A stretch of 64,000 nucleotides of DNA from Apostichopus japonicus (Eukaryota; Echinodermata; Holothuroidea; Aspidochirotida; Stichopodidae): positions 23,437,713 through 23,501,712 of the forward strand of contig NC_092574.1 of the NCBI RefSeq assembly GCF_037975245.1, written 5' to 3'. Below, piece after piece: positions 35,191 through 49,700 of the stretch. Each line of letters opens with the position of its first letter. Position 1 is the stretch's first letter. A program made the position numbers and the translations under genes. Below the pieces are notes generated by a model. That model made no database searches, was not told where the DNA came from, and saw only the letters and a program-made list of their open reading frames with translations.

Positions 35191-37722
35191 TCCGTGTCAC
35201 TTTGGTCACACAGTCATGTCTAGTTTACTTTGCTTCGGTGCACCGGCATATTTTCATGGTGAACACACGCAATTCAGCTATTTTCTGATAACGAGTCTCT
35301 TTGTTTGTATTAGTGAGGAAACACCATTTGTAGATACCCTTCCGTCAAAAATGAGCAAAGCAATAATTTTAACCAAAGCAATAAAACTTCAAGATATTAT
35401 ACATGATATGTCATGTATGATATGTGATAGTCGATATATGATATATGATATGTGATATGAAAAATCGAGGTGCATGAGAAAGGTTTTTAATTTTATGTTG
35501 ACAGGGCCAACCACAAAGTTACCTCAAATCGTTCCAACAATTAAAACTTCTATGTATTCCGTACTACAAATGCATTGTTTACTTTTCGAAATAGGTCAAG
35601 TTTGAACTTTTCACAAAACTGTCGGGTACGTGCCCCTTGTGCCCTACATGGTCCACCGCCCCTGGTATGATTTACGAAATTAACAGGTTAGGTACAGCAC
35701 TGTGAAATCACTTAATAGTGATTAGCGCCCTCGATTTGCATTATGCCACGGAGTTGCTAATAATTACCCAAACAACTCCCTGAATTTTACATAATCTTGA
35801 CATCGCTGGAGAGACATTGGCGCCCGAGTAACGCTCTGCGCATAGCCTTATATAAAAAATATACCGCTCTAAATATACGGCTCTGGCCCTGCGGGGACGA
35901 AGAAACCCTATTCCTAAGCAGGGAGATTGATGACCACAGATACCGTGCAGTCAAAACGGAAACTCGCAACACCACAAATTGTTCTTTATTTTGCCATAAT
36001 TTGTTCAATATATGTTTGCATTAGTTTTTGAATACTAAAGATAAGACATGGGACCCTGAGACAATATAGCAAGGTGTTTGCAAACTAAAAAGGGCCCTCA
36101 AGCAGGTTAATGTTTATACCGGTACACATTTATGACAACAACTAAAACAAATTTGATAGATTTGTCAACAATAATCTAATGGATATTCAACTATATATGA
36201 GGAAATTGAGTTGGAGCATGGAGGTAAAAACATGGTTGGAGAAAACAGGAGCATCACTGATTGTTACCCAGTGAGGTTCAGTAATGGAATATCCTGCTAG
36301 AATATTGCTGCTTCACCATAAATATGACAACATTTGAAAGAGACCTCCCTTATCCAAGTGAAAAAGTCATGTGCATGTCATGGTAACTTTGCACAAGCTT
36401 AGGGGTAAAGTCAAGATCTTTTCATGTTTCAACTCTCCACTCAGATAAAAACCCATACCAGCATGCATGCAGCATGCCCACAGTACTGTCAAGAACTCAG
36501 CGTAGTACATGGTATGCTGTCTTAGGTAAATGCTAACTTCAATTCGAATTCGACAACTCATGCGGACAGTCGGACCCGGATATTTTCTTATCATTTTAAG
36601 GGCAAGGATAATATCAGAAGAATAAACATGAAGGTTATAGTTTCCGCAGCAGAAAAGCAATTCATAAATAGTGCCATTGCCAGTGGAAAGGTAAATGGGT
36701 AACAAATTCTCACTTCAGTTGACAAGATTCACCACCACAAGGTCTTCTCTCGTATATAGGGCATGAGTGTACCAGTTCCACTACTAGTGCAGGTCCCTCG
36801 GCAGTATTGTGATGATATAGGCCTACAGTAAATTCGCGACAGTAAGGTCATCCATGTATTAATAAAATATAACGGGAATGACGATCTCGCTGGTCTACTT
36901 CTATCAATGTAGCTATGTGATTTCATCGATGGGTAGACCAGATTCCACCAGAATCGAAAGAATTATACTTGTAGTTGTAAAGGTCGAGAGTCAAACTGCT
37001 CAAAGCAAGGACCATAGAATTCTGTAAATTTGTGTGATAATCCACGCATTTATCTCAAGATACAAAATTAATGTTTCCTACTTTCCTTGTTTCACTGTAC
37101 AATTTTGGCTGTTTCGGTTCAGGTTTTGTAGATTAAAAATTGCAATTGAAAAGTGGTTACAATTTGACTTACAAGCACTGCAACTACAGTTCCTAACAGT
37201 AACTACATATGTTTTCTTAAATTTAGGGAACACCTTAAGTTACCTTACACCACCATACTAGAAAAATAATGAAATTACCTTTAAGTAGGTATCATAGGCC
37301 ATGTAATATTTGCTTGTGCAACAAACAAAGTGCATGCTTTTGTTTAACATTAACTCCCAGAGGCCAGAATCAAGGTACTGAAATTGATTGATCTATAGGA
37401 TATAATTGATTCTGTTTGTAAAGTTTGATATGTACACTAGGTATCAATCTTGGGGCTAGGCCTAGACCAGGAGAACTGAAAGGTATCACTATTAGGACTC
37501 ACCCAGGCATAGGTCTTGGGCCCTGGCAAACTTGGACTGTGGGAGGCTTAAGTTAACTTGGGGTTATATGCCAAGCTCATGAATGATGCAACATAACTAG
37601 CCATCACTTTCACATATGAAAGAATATGACCATCTATGCATCTAACAATGATTTCATATATGGCCTACATTATTCACTGGATACTAGCCTGTACATGTAC
37701 TATTTCCACACTTGTTTTTCAG
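35191..37722. other. Interval upstream of the first recognised EXOSC9 exon
   Basis: It should contain the promoter and short first exon of EXOSC9 (about 22 N-terminal residues in the human protein), but no convincing match could be found. A hAT-style right terminus (GGTCCACCGCCCCTG) is seen near 35650. ATGATATG repeats occur at 35403-35458. Confidence 0.4.
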
Positions 37723-40700
37723 AGGTTAGATGGTAGAGATACCTATGATTACAGGAAAGTAAGGATTACTTACGGCACAGAGAGAGGTTGTTGTGAGGTC
37801 CAGGTGGGAGAAACAAGGTTTGTAACTTTTTAACTTCACCCAACCAAACAGGTTTTTTACTCTTAACATTTGACATTTTTTGAAGTTTAAACAAGTGGAT
37901 AAATGCCTCAATCTGTCATTTTGCTTAGCAATAGCATTTGCTTTCTTCACTTTTCAAAATCAGTTTGTGCCTTTATAGAAAACATGTTTACTCTTTCAAA
38001 ACCTACATTTCTTTGCTCTAAAATTAACCAAAAAAATCCAAATTATGTTTTTCTTATAAAATTATGAAGCTTCCCTCAAGTCATGATTGTAAACTAACAC
38101 TTAAGTGCTGAAAAGTTTGATTATTGCTATATTGCATTATTAATTAATTTCTTTTCTTTGACTGTAGAGTTCTTGCACAAACATCATGTGAAGTTGTCAA
38201 ACCAAGTGGGGCCAGACCCTCAGAAGGAATGCTACATATTAACCTGGAACTTTCTCCAATGGCATCTCCGACATTCGAGCCTGGAAGGTAAACTGAGCTT
38301 AAGTCTCATTTTCAATTTTTTTTAAAGTGAGGAGGTATTACAGATGGAGAAAAATGACAGCTCCAAATATATCCTGACTGTTTAAATGTACTTGAAAGTT
38401 GATTACTTGTCTGAGACCAAATATTTTTATTGGCTGTTTGTCAGATCAGACAATCCAGATGGCTATACATATAATGCATATAATGTGGTCCACACAGCTG
38501 TAACAATTTATGACAGTGCTTTACTGCCACAAAAGTGGTTGTCCCATGGAAAACCTAAAGGAACATATAGTTGTCGGTGTCCAATGAAAGATTTAGTCAT
38601 CTCGCACAACCAAACAGCCCTAAAAATTACCCTCATGTATTATGTTTGAGATTACTTTTCCCAAAGAATGCTGAATCTATCCCATATGGAGAGTTCTATA
38701 CAATGGTGTGCTTATTTTCTTAGCAGATGGCCTTATTAGACCATCTGAACTTTTCTTATGAAATCACAAAGAATTAATTTCCAAAATAATTATTCTCAAT
38801 GTATTCGAAGGGCGCTCAGTTGGTTGTTGGTCAAATGCTCTGTAGAGAGGAAAAGTATGTTTTTCTTCATGTCTATGAACAATTTCCTGCAATGAGCAAT
38901 GAAAGGGGTAGTTACAAATTAATGTTACCAACAAGCCATTTGTGGTAGTACTGATTTCAATATTTTGAAGGTCCATTGTCATGATGGCTGACAGAACTAG
39001 AATATATAGAGATAAGAGCTTACCATGACCACAAACTACGGCAGATGTTACGACTCAATAGTTTCACTTATTCACTCTAATCATATTAAAGTGTCTTTTG
39101 TTGCTGAGACTACAGACAGTGCATAATCCTACTTAAATCTTTTCCATTTCAAAATCTCATTTGCATTAATTCAGAGTGTGTGAAATTCAAAAGAGTAGTC
39201 TTGGCATTTTTTAGTTTTCTTTTGTTGCCTATTATGAGCAAACCTGTCAATGTTAAGAATGGCATCAAGGATGTATATAATTCATCTTTTAAATGAAAGG
39301 GCAGTCCCATCCAGGTTCACAATTCTTCAAGATGTTTTAATGGAAACTGTCATCAAATCCTAAATATCCTTTGAATAAATTTTGCCACTGATTATTCTGA
39401 GATAGATGTCTATCCTTTTCTCTTTTTCTTTCATTTATCATGGTAGGATGTCCTCACTTGGTGTAGAATTGAACAGATTGTTGGAGCGATCAGTAAGGGA
39501 ATCTAAGGCTGTTGACACAGAGAGTCTGTGCATTGTTGTCGGTGTAAAGGTAAGTTCGGACTTTGTGTCTGGATAGGTTCATCTAATTTATCCAATCGTT
39601 AAACAGTTACAGCAGGGTGTGGTTGTAACATAAAGGTCATAATGATTGACCCCCACCCTTTAACAAGGTTTAACAAGTATCTCAGAGGTATTCCTAGTTG
39701 TTCAGACAGCCAAAATTATTTTTCCAACAGTGTTATTTTTACATTGAAATATCTCCAACTACTTCAATTTCATATTTATTTCCCATATTTTTATACAAGA
39801 TTAATACAAAACTAACATTACAGTTGGAAGGTTAACATATGAAGGATAATAGAAAAACAGCAAGGCTGTTATCTCAGCTAGTGACCAAACTAGGTAGTAA
39901 TGGTATTTCGATGGATGGTGGTAGGAAAATGTGGAGCCAAAGTTTGAACATGGGTGACCATTACAAGACTGTCTAGCATATTTACGTCTAGAGGATATTA
40001 ATAAGTACTGTTAATATTTCAGCAATACCAAGTTATGGCCCAAGTACTATACGATACTGCCAGTGTGTTGCACTAGCGCCCAGTGCAATAGACTTGCAGT
40101 CTTGAAGAACAACACTTTGTATAATAGCTTCAAGTTAAATCTGTTTATATATTCCTGTTCTGCTTTGACACTTTTCGCAGAAGACGTTCCTTGTGGGGGT
40201 TGATGATGATGATTGAGAGGGTGGGGTGGACACCCCACCAACTTTCAACCAAATAATAACAAAAATCAACCACAGTTATTAGCACAATCTTGCATTTTAG
40301 GCCTCATTTTAGACATAATTTATAGTCTAACTATGCATAAGAATGCACCACTTTCAATCTTCTTTTCTGGGGGAGGACAGCCATTTGGAAATCTTATGTG
40401 ATAATTGGCTTTAAAGACCATGGGTCACCCTCCATTCCCCCCCCCACCCCAAAAAAAAACACTCCTTTAAAAATCCTGGATCTGCCACTGATGCCTGTAG
40501 TATCCATGTATAATGCACAAGAACATGTGAGTTGGATGGTGAATAATCTCAGAATTGAAAGTATAAACTAGCTTCATAAAGAGGCTCAATTTCTAACCAT
40601 AAGAATGACACAATGTAAAGTAAAACATTTCAGTTGTATTGTAAATATGTCATTGTGTACAATATACATAATAAAAGAAGTTTTAAGATATTTTTACCAA

Positions 40701-43700
40701 ATGTCATGGGAAACTCCCCCCCCCCCATTCCTGTTGTCCCTTTCATTTAGAACCAGTGACCTCTGGGTTAGAACCCAGCACTCTACCAACTGAGCAACCC
40801 AGCACTTAGTTGGTGGTCCTTATGTAGCCATTTCTTGGCTGAGGGCGCCAGTCAGAAATAAGTATCTTGCATAAAGTGTAACCAGGGATCACGCCTCAGT
40901 TTCATTCGATACAACCCAGAAAGTGTCAGGGAAGGGATTTCATGAGAAATTTGGCATTTTTTGTAACCCAAAGTTCACTCTTTTTTTTTTCTTTAGTCTA
41001 AAATTTCCCATTGAGTTTTCCATCATTCCTTTTAATTATTCATAATTCATTTCTATAAAATAATTATTTTTGATCTAGGTATGGCAAGTTCGAGTGGACC
41101 TGCACGCCTTGAACTTTGATGGTAATCTGCTGGATTGCAGCAGCATTGCTGCCATAGCATCACTCCATCACTTCAGAAGGCCAGAGGTCACGGTCTCTGG
41201 TGAACAAGTCACAATTGTGAGTATTCACTCGTTCCTTTTACACGGAATAATATTCTAAGGAAGAGAAATTTGCAAATGAGTAAGGAGGCTTTTCATTTGA
41301 CCGAGTAGTTTTCCTTCTGTTTCTGTTTCCTTCAACTGAAAGCCTACTTCAAAACACCCCTGCCCCCCCTCCCAACCCTAATCATAGTCCGAACCAGTCA
41401 TCGACCTTGGAGACAAATAAAAGAAGACAAGATTCACGACAAAATTATTGAAAGGGATGTGTTTTCTTGTGTCGTCATCCTCCTCATCATTTCTTCATTG
41501 AAACCTTACACTTGGAAGGATCTGATTTGTTTGATGTAAACATAAGTTTTTGTAAAAGTTATAATTTGTGAAGGTATTGGAGTTTACATAGTTCTTTGTC
41601 AATATGTTTCATATGTTTTATGTCAATTCGAATCTCTCATTGTGTTCTCATGTCACAATCGCTGATGCAGTATTTTAATTTGTCTCGCTCATATCCTCTT
41701 ATCATCTTTGATTCAATATAAATCTCCCTTTTTTTTTTTAATGACGTATTGATCCTTTACATCCAACAGCATTCCCTGGAAGATCGAGAACCGGTTGCCC
41801 TCAGCATCCATCACATGCCTATCTGTGTCACGTTTGCATTCTTTCAGGAAGGGTAAGCAACTACAGCCATAGGCATAGGAGGCAGGGGGGCTGCAGTAGG
41901 TGCCCGAAAATTCTCATCATATTGCCCGAATTTTCACAAAAAGTTTTGGTTGGGGGGGGAGCTGAGGGGGCTGTAGCCCCCCCCAACCAAAACTTTTTGT
42001 GAAAATTCGGGCAATATGATGAGAATTTTTCGGGCACCTACTGAAAGAAAATTAGTTTGCAATGTGTTTTTCAATGGTTAAACTGATATTATTATTATCA
42101 TTGAATTCCCCAATAATTCTAACCAATATGGAAGGGTAATAACACGGCAAATGATTGTATGTTATTGGCATGCGATGTTATAACCGATGCATGCCTATAT
42201 GATATGCACATTAACATGTTGAACGCTCACGGGGCGCACAAAAAATTTTGGTTATATTTTTCGGGCAAGTCGTTACAGCCCCCCCAAATCAAATTAGGCT
42301 CCTACGCCTATGACTACAGCAAAGTGTCAGCGCTCCAATAGATCTATAGAACTTTAAAAGGATATTTCCACGTTTAAGTTTAATTTTTACTTACGGCAGA
42401 GGAACGTATTCTAAAGCACCCTCCGTGAGATTTTTATTTCAGTCCCTAAGCACGGTTTGTGAGTAAACAGCATTTGAAGTTATCACATATCTGAAGTGAC
42501 CTTGAAGCGAACAGGTGTGATGTCACAGAAGCACACTGACACAGTTCTTACTTTCGGGATATGTCTTAATATGAATCCACTACAGTCACCGGTGCAATGT
42601 TAACTTCACATCCCATGGAAACCCTATCCAATCCAAGTTGAAAGAAATTAAATTGAAATATAAAGGGAAACAAACCGTTTCGCTGCTACGGATGCTCACT
42701 TATGGTACAGTTTGTGACAATATCAAATTACCAAAACACTTTGTAGGAATTGATTGGGAAATTTGATCAGGATTCTTAGAATATGCTCCGCTTTCATGTC
42801 AACAAATAAATCATCACCTGGACTATCCTTTGAACCCCTGGACTATCCTTTGAACACCTGTACTATCCTGTGAACCCCCTGGACTATCCTTTAATCCCCT
42901 GGACTATCCTTTGATCCCCCTGGACTATCCTTTGAACCCTTACGTACGATCTTTGGCACTGCACCCACCCACTGTGCAAACTGGAAAAATCTGAATCGAT
43001 TCATATCTGTTGTGCAATAGTTTGAGCAAGCACAATAACCTTGGAATTGTTTACTCTTAGCAACATAGTGCCATACACTGCTCTGCATGCAATTTCTTTG
43101 TCTTCTACACACACAGTAGTATCAGTGTCATGCTTATGGTAGAATAATTTGAACAGATGCTCTAGGGGTGCCATTTATTATGAAACAAAATGCTCAAATT
43201 AATATTTTGAGTTATAACCTCAATGTCATATTGGAGTAGCAAGGTTAAATATCTTGTTTTATTTGTATTGCTACATGGCATTTATCTCGGTGTAGAAAGA
43301 TTTTATAAGACCAGCATCAATTGATTGCATAATAAAATTATTTCCTGAAAGGAAATTTCTTGAACTATAGAATTGCTTCCATTTCAATTCTGATTGTATT
43401 AGTTTTTCACATGCCAACAGTCAAGGGTTTTATTTGTTTACTAGTTTCTTTGCTTATATCTAAGATAAATCCCTATTTGGTTTACCCCAATTATTTTCCA
43501 AAGATAATGGATAATTGCTCAAGAAAGTACAGCCAGTAAAGTGGGATTGATGACATGTTGTACTGTAACTAGGATTTACATATTGCAGTGGTGACATATT
43601 TGGGCAGGAGGGGGGGGGGGGCAGGGGTGTAAGATGAACTAGACAGTATTTATTTTCTGATTTTATATTTTTGCAGGAAATATTTGCTGGTTGATCCATC

Positions 43701-46700
43701 TGATAGAGAAGAAAGTGTCATGGATGGTACAATGGTTGTCTGTATGAATATTCATAGAGAGCTGTGTACAGTACAGATGACAGGCAGTATGCTTCTATTA
43801 AAGGATCAGGTATGTCCTGACCTTCCTAGAAACTGTTTTCCATCTTGATAATTATGATCTTTTATACAAAAATATCTTTTATAAAGGGGGGGGGGGGTTA
43901 CTTTGCTTCCATCTGACTCTTGGAGAAAGTGTTGGCACCTAACACTGTCACATAAACACTTGTGCACAAAATGTTTTGTTAGTTTGTTTGCAATTAGGTC
44001 ATGACAGATGTGAGAAACAAATACACAGATTAGGCCTAACGTATCTTCATAGCATATGTACACATGCCTAGCCTTGTTTTTAGGAATGATATTCACTCAA
44101 ATAAACAAATGCAGTGTTCGGTATGAAACAGCCTTAACTGAAGGCATGGTGTTGCAGTTAGACTATCCAACAAACAGCCTCCAGGTTCTAATAAAAAGGA
44201 TTCAATAAAGTTGACTTACTTACTTCAAACCTTGACCTATTCAGAATTGGTGTAACAGTAAGGGTGTCCAACCAACAGCCTCTAGGTTCCAACCCTCACC
44301 AGGAACCAGATTCTCATGACTTATTCAGAATTGGTGTAGCAGATAGAGTGTACAACCAACAGCCTCTAGGTTCTAGGTTCAAACCCTCACCAGGAATCAG
44401 ATTCTCTTGACCTATTCAGAATTGGTGTAGCAGTTCGAGTGTCCAACCAACAGCCTCAAGGTTCTAGGTTCAAACCCTTACCAGGAATCAGATTCTCTTG
44501 ACTTATTCAGAATTGGTGTAGCAGTTAGAATGTCCACCCAACAGCCTCTAGGTTCAAACCCTCACTAAGAATCAGATTATCTTGACCTATTCAGAATTGG
44601 TGTAGCAGATAGAGTGTACAACCAACAGCCTCTAGGTTCTAGGTTCAAACCCTCACCAGGAATCAGATTCTCTTGACCTATTCAGAATTGGTGTAGCAGA
44701 TAGAGTGTACAACCAACAGCCTCTAGGTTCTAGGTTCAAACCCTCACCAGGAATCAGATTCTCTTGACCTATTCAGAATTGGTGTAGCAGATAGAGTGTA
44801 CAACCAACAGCCTCTAGGTTCAAACCCTCACCAGGAATCAGATTCTCTTGACCTATTCAGAATTGGGTAGCAATTGGAGTGTCCACCCAACAGCCTCTAG
44901 GTTCTAGGTTCAAACCCCTCACCAGGAATCAGATTATCTTGACCTTTTGGTGCTCTGCAGTGTTGTTGAGCGGAGTCTTCTGTGGATTTGGTGTTACCTG
45001 TTTGTAAATCTGGGTTCATTGAAATTAATTCCTTCACCATTGCTGCATTACAGTGGTAATGAATGGGGTGCAATCATAGTAACACTCTCGCTGATTAGAT
45101 GGTGAGAGTAAATAGCAGCCACTGGAGCAGGAATGGGTGTGACAATTATACAACATAATTCTCTGAACAAGGGAAAGCTTAGGGAAAAATGAAGGCTTAA
45201 TGTAAGAGAAAAGAAAAGGCTTGTCACACGGTGTTTGTTTGTATTCTTAGTGTTCAAATGAGTACATCTTGAGATGTCAATGCCGCAAGGTAATAATATA
45301 GTTTGTGCTCAACTGTAATATATTTCTGGAGATGTTACCATACCAACGCAACCAGCTGCATTAAGATAGCCAGTGTCCATAGTGGGAATTGACAGTATTA
45401 CAGATATTAGGCTAACAGGTCAGTACTGGTTCTGGTCTCCAAACTGCTTTATCATAACTTCACACATAAAATGGGTCCACAAGACCTGAACTGTTTGATG
45501 TTGTCTTTCAGCTCTCGAGGTGTTGCCAGATAGCTATTGTTAAAGTCTCGGAGATCACAGAGGTCATCAAGTCTGCTCTAGCAAATGATGCCCAAGCGAG
45601 GTATGTTGGATGTAACCAAACTAAAAAATTAAAATTTTCATTTTAATTTCAGAATTTCATTTTCATTTCAGAATGTTTTTAAAATATGTGCAGTTTAATT
45701 GACTGTGTAACATATTGCTATGCTATAACAGCTGTATAAATCCCTGGGGATTTGATAAACCTATTTTGTCAAGCAGTAGGAAGTGACTTTTACTTTTACT
45801 TCTGAATTAATCCTGCACTTAATATGTGATGATCAAACTAAAAGAAAAATTAATGATCATTGAGTGAGATTTTAACATTAACCATTGTCACTACAGGGAA
45901 TAAGTTAGGGTTCACTACAGAGAATAAGTTAGTGTTCAGTGCAGGTAATAAGTTAGTGTTCACTACAGGGAGGGATTGAGTTAGTGTTCAGACTGTTCAC
46001 TACAGGGAATAAGTTAGTGTTCAGACTGTTCACTACAGGGAATAAATTAGTGTTCAGACTGTTCACTACAAGGAATAAGTTAGTGTTCAGACTGTTCACT
46101 ACGGGGAATAAGTTAGTGTTCAGACTGTACACTACAGGGAATAAGTTAGTGTTCAGACTGTTCAATACAGGGAATAAGTTAGTGTTCAGACTGTACACTT
46201 CAGGGAATAAGTTAGTGTTCAGACTGTACACTTCAGGGAATAAGTTAGTGTTCAGACTGTTCACTACAGGGAATAAGTCAGTGTTCAGACTGTACACTAC
46301 AGGGAATAAGTTAGTGTTCAGACTGTTCACTACAGGGAATAAGTTAGTGTTCAGACTGTTCACTACAGGGAATAAGTCAGTGTTCAGACTGTTCACTACC
46401 GGGAATAAGTCAGTGTTCAGACTGTTCACTACAGGGAATAAGTTAGTGTTCAGACTGTTCACTGCAGGGAATAAGTTAGTGTTCAGACTGTTCACTTCAG
46501 GGAATAAGTTTGTGTTCCAATTTTGCAATAGCAGCTTTGAAGGCTCTGAACTTTGTCTCTTATAACATACATTAATTTCTGTGTAAGAAAAACTACTATT
46601 CATCTTTGCACTTGTCTAGCAATTTGACCATTTTGTGTAGTATTTTGCTATGCGATACCGGATAAATTAATCCCTGCAATAAGATGTGAAGATTTTAATT

Positions 46701-49700
46701 GAAGTCCATTAATGAAACTTAGGAGGAAATTTTCCAAAAAGTTTCACTTTTCTGTCCATTTATGAAAAGGTAGGAACATGTGCTTAAGTCTAATGCATGA
46801 ATGGTTTGCAGTAGATCAGACATTCAAAGTTTCCCTTATTGTGCAAAGGTAGGAACATGTCCCCAAGTCTAATGAATTGAATGGTTTGAAGTAGATCAGA
46901 CATTCAAAGTTTCACCTTTGTGAAAAGGTAGGAACATGTACCCAAGTCTAATACATGAATGGTTTGCAGTAGATGAGATTATAAGTTTATGGAGTGTCAC
47001 TTTGTTATGTTTATTGGTGAACACTTCAAGGGCGGCGGAAGCACTTTCAATCTGGGGGGGCACCAACGTTGTCACAACTTCCGTGGGATAATACAAAATG
47101 GCACCCTCTAGCGCCCCCTCTGTTGCGACCCCGGGTTTTTCCTTTGGCCTTCAAAGCCAATAAAAATAAAATTTTAGATAGATTCAGGGAAGTAAACTCA
47201 AAGGACCAAAAGACTACCGAGATGTTTCTGAAAGTTAACAAAAACGATATATTTACAATGATACGATCTCTACTGATTTGTGCAAGGATTATTGGTACTA
47301 GAAATTTGGAATATTACAGACAGATTTTACAATATTGTACGGCCGTTAAATTTGTAAAAGATTACTTAACTTATCTTACGCGGCGCGTGCCAGCTCTCGG
47401 TTCCTTTCGTAGCTGTTCTGACCTCCTTGCGTCACCAACAACGATGTCGGGATTCTCCCTCGTAGGCTGGTATCCCGTGACTTGGTCAGGAGCAAAACCG
47501 TTCCCCGCTGGTCCAATTCGACTCAACGTTTGTATCCCAAGGATGGCTTCCTCCTGGGTGAACTCCGAAAAACTCTGCCGAAGTCACGCCTGTCCCGGTT
47601 AAACGACGCACCAATCTAATAAACAAACAGTCCACCGGTTCCTCCGTCCGTCCCTTCGATTATTAATCTTTTATCTCAGATGAATTTCTTTTCACAATAG
47701 GTCGGAAAACTAAACTCCTCATCACCGAAAATATCTCTTCTTATATATAGCCGGGTTTAATCTCCCGAAAGTTCTTTTCCAGGAATCCTGACGGAAAAAC
47801 ATCGAGAATCATCCATGTCTCGAAGATACAACTGATAGTTCACCGTTCATTGGTCGATGATATCCGGTCACCTGCTAAAAATAACTTCCCGTATGTTCTG
47901 GAAATTTGTGATCGCTAATACCGAATAGCGCCTTCATTTCTGGTCGCTTCGAGAAAAAACGCACAAGTTGTCAGTCACGACGAGTGACCTACTTATTACC
48001 CTGACCAGCATATACTGAATACACGTACAATGAATAAAGTCGTTCGTGACAAACGTCGAAGGGCACTTAGCAGAAATTCGATTGGACTGATGCAGCCTGA
48101 CATTTAGTACCCTTTATAACTCTTATTGTATTATCTTATTTGCGTATACACATCACTCCATCAACGCCACCACCCCCCCCCCCCCCCTCAAGGAAACAAT
48201 GCATATTAGCACTGCAATATCTAATGTGCAAATTGGGAAACAAGGAAAAAGACAAAATGAGGTGAAATCATTATAAAGTCCAAGTCCCTGCACACGCGAT
48301 CGATACATGCATAACAGCAAATGAAATATGTCAAAATACTGAAAGAAAAATAATTTTCTATGTGTTTTTCAATGGTTAAACTGATATTATTATGATCATT
48401 ATTATTGTAACGACTTTGCCAATAATTATAACCAATTTGGAAGGGTTATAACACGGCAAATGATTGTATGTTATTGGCATGCGATGTAATAACCAACGCA
48501 TGCCTATATGATATGCACATTAACATGTTGAACGCGCGCGTAGCGCGGGAAAAATTTTGGCAATATTTTTCGGGCAAGTCGTTACAGCCTCCCCAATTCA
48601 AATTGGGCTCCTACGCCTGTGGTAGTAAACATTTAAAAATTCCCGAAATATTTCATTCGACGTGGGTTTTGCTTTGTTAACTCTTTTTTTATTTAGAAAT
48701 TTTTTGGTAGAAAAAGGGCACATTTTTAACCTGAGGAAAAGTGGGGGGGCACGTGCCCCCTGTGCCCCCCCGGTTCCACCGCCCTTGGAACACTTAGAAA
48801 CATGTTGTCCATTCTATTGCATGAATGGTTAGCAAAAAGTCAGATATTTTACTTTTCAGTTTCACACTTTTCTGTCCATTTGTGAGTGAATGATTTAGGT
48901 CGTATACTTCATCGAGTTTCTTATATCCCGATTCTGTCTCTGCAGGAAAGAAGGCCGAAAGCATGGTTTTGCAGAGTCTAAGGTTTCATCCCGAATCACA
49001 ACAGGTCACATGGAGGAGCAGACTATCCCGATAAAGAAAGAGGTTGATGGCAGTGGAAGTGAAGACGAGATGGAAGATGAAGAAGAAGAAGAGGAGGCAA
49101 ATGGGGGAAGAGAAGAAACTCAAAATGGCAGGTCTGTAATCAGGCGAAGAAATGTTTCAAATGGTATTGTGTTTATGTGAAGGTAACATTCAAAACTTAA
49201 TGTTATAAAATCTTTTGTCACTTGTCAGGGCACATTTTTGAGGTCTTACCTTTTGGTTGCCAGAGCAGCAAATTTAGTTGTCTGAAAAAACGTAGCAAAA
49301 GAATAAAGAATGACCAGTATGTACACTGTAGGAGGGATGTGTAGGTTTGGTGAATAGTACACCAATATGTACACTGTAGGAGACATGTGTAGGTTTGGTG
49401 AATAGTACAGCAATATGTACACTGTAGGAGAGATGCGTAGGTTTGGTGAATAGAACAGCAATATGTACACTGTAGGAGAGATGTGTAGGTTTAGTGAATA
49501 GAAACAACAATATGTACACTGTAGGAGAGATGTGTAGGTTTTGTGAATAGAACAGCAATATGTACACTGTAGGAGAGATGTGTAGGTTTTGTGAATAGAA
49601 CAGCAATATGTACACTGTAGGAGAGATGTGTAGATTTGGTGAATAGAACAGCAATATGTACACTGTAGGAGAGATGTGTAGATTTGGTGAATAGAACAGC

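Noticed and set aside
37636-37833. In-frame ATG upstream of the first EXOSC9 exon that reads into it
   Set aside because: The upstream part does not resemble the conserved EXOSC9 N terminus and a strong acceptor (TTGTTTTTCAG) lies directly before RLDGR.
45953-46603. Open frames of about 200 codons on both strands with an 11-residue repeat
   Set aside because: This is a by-product of the 33-bp minisatellite; both strands being open at once shows a composition effect.
47069-47602. Open frame of 177 codons inside the 47027-48787 element
   Set aside because: No transposase or other known motif is seen, and the frame spans the GC-richer interior of a non-autonomous element.
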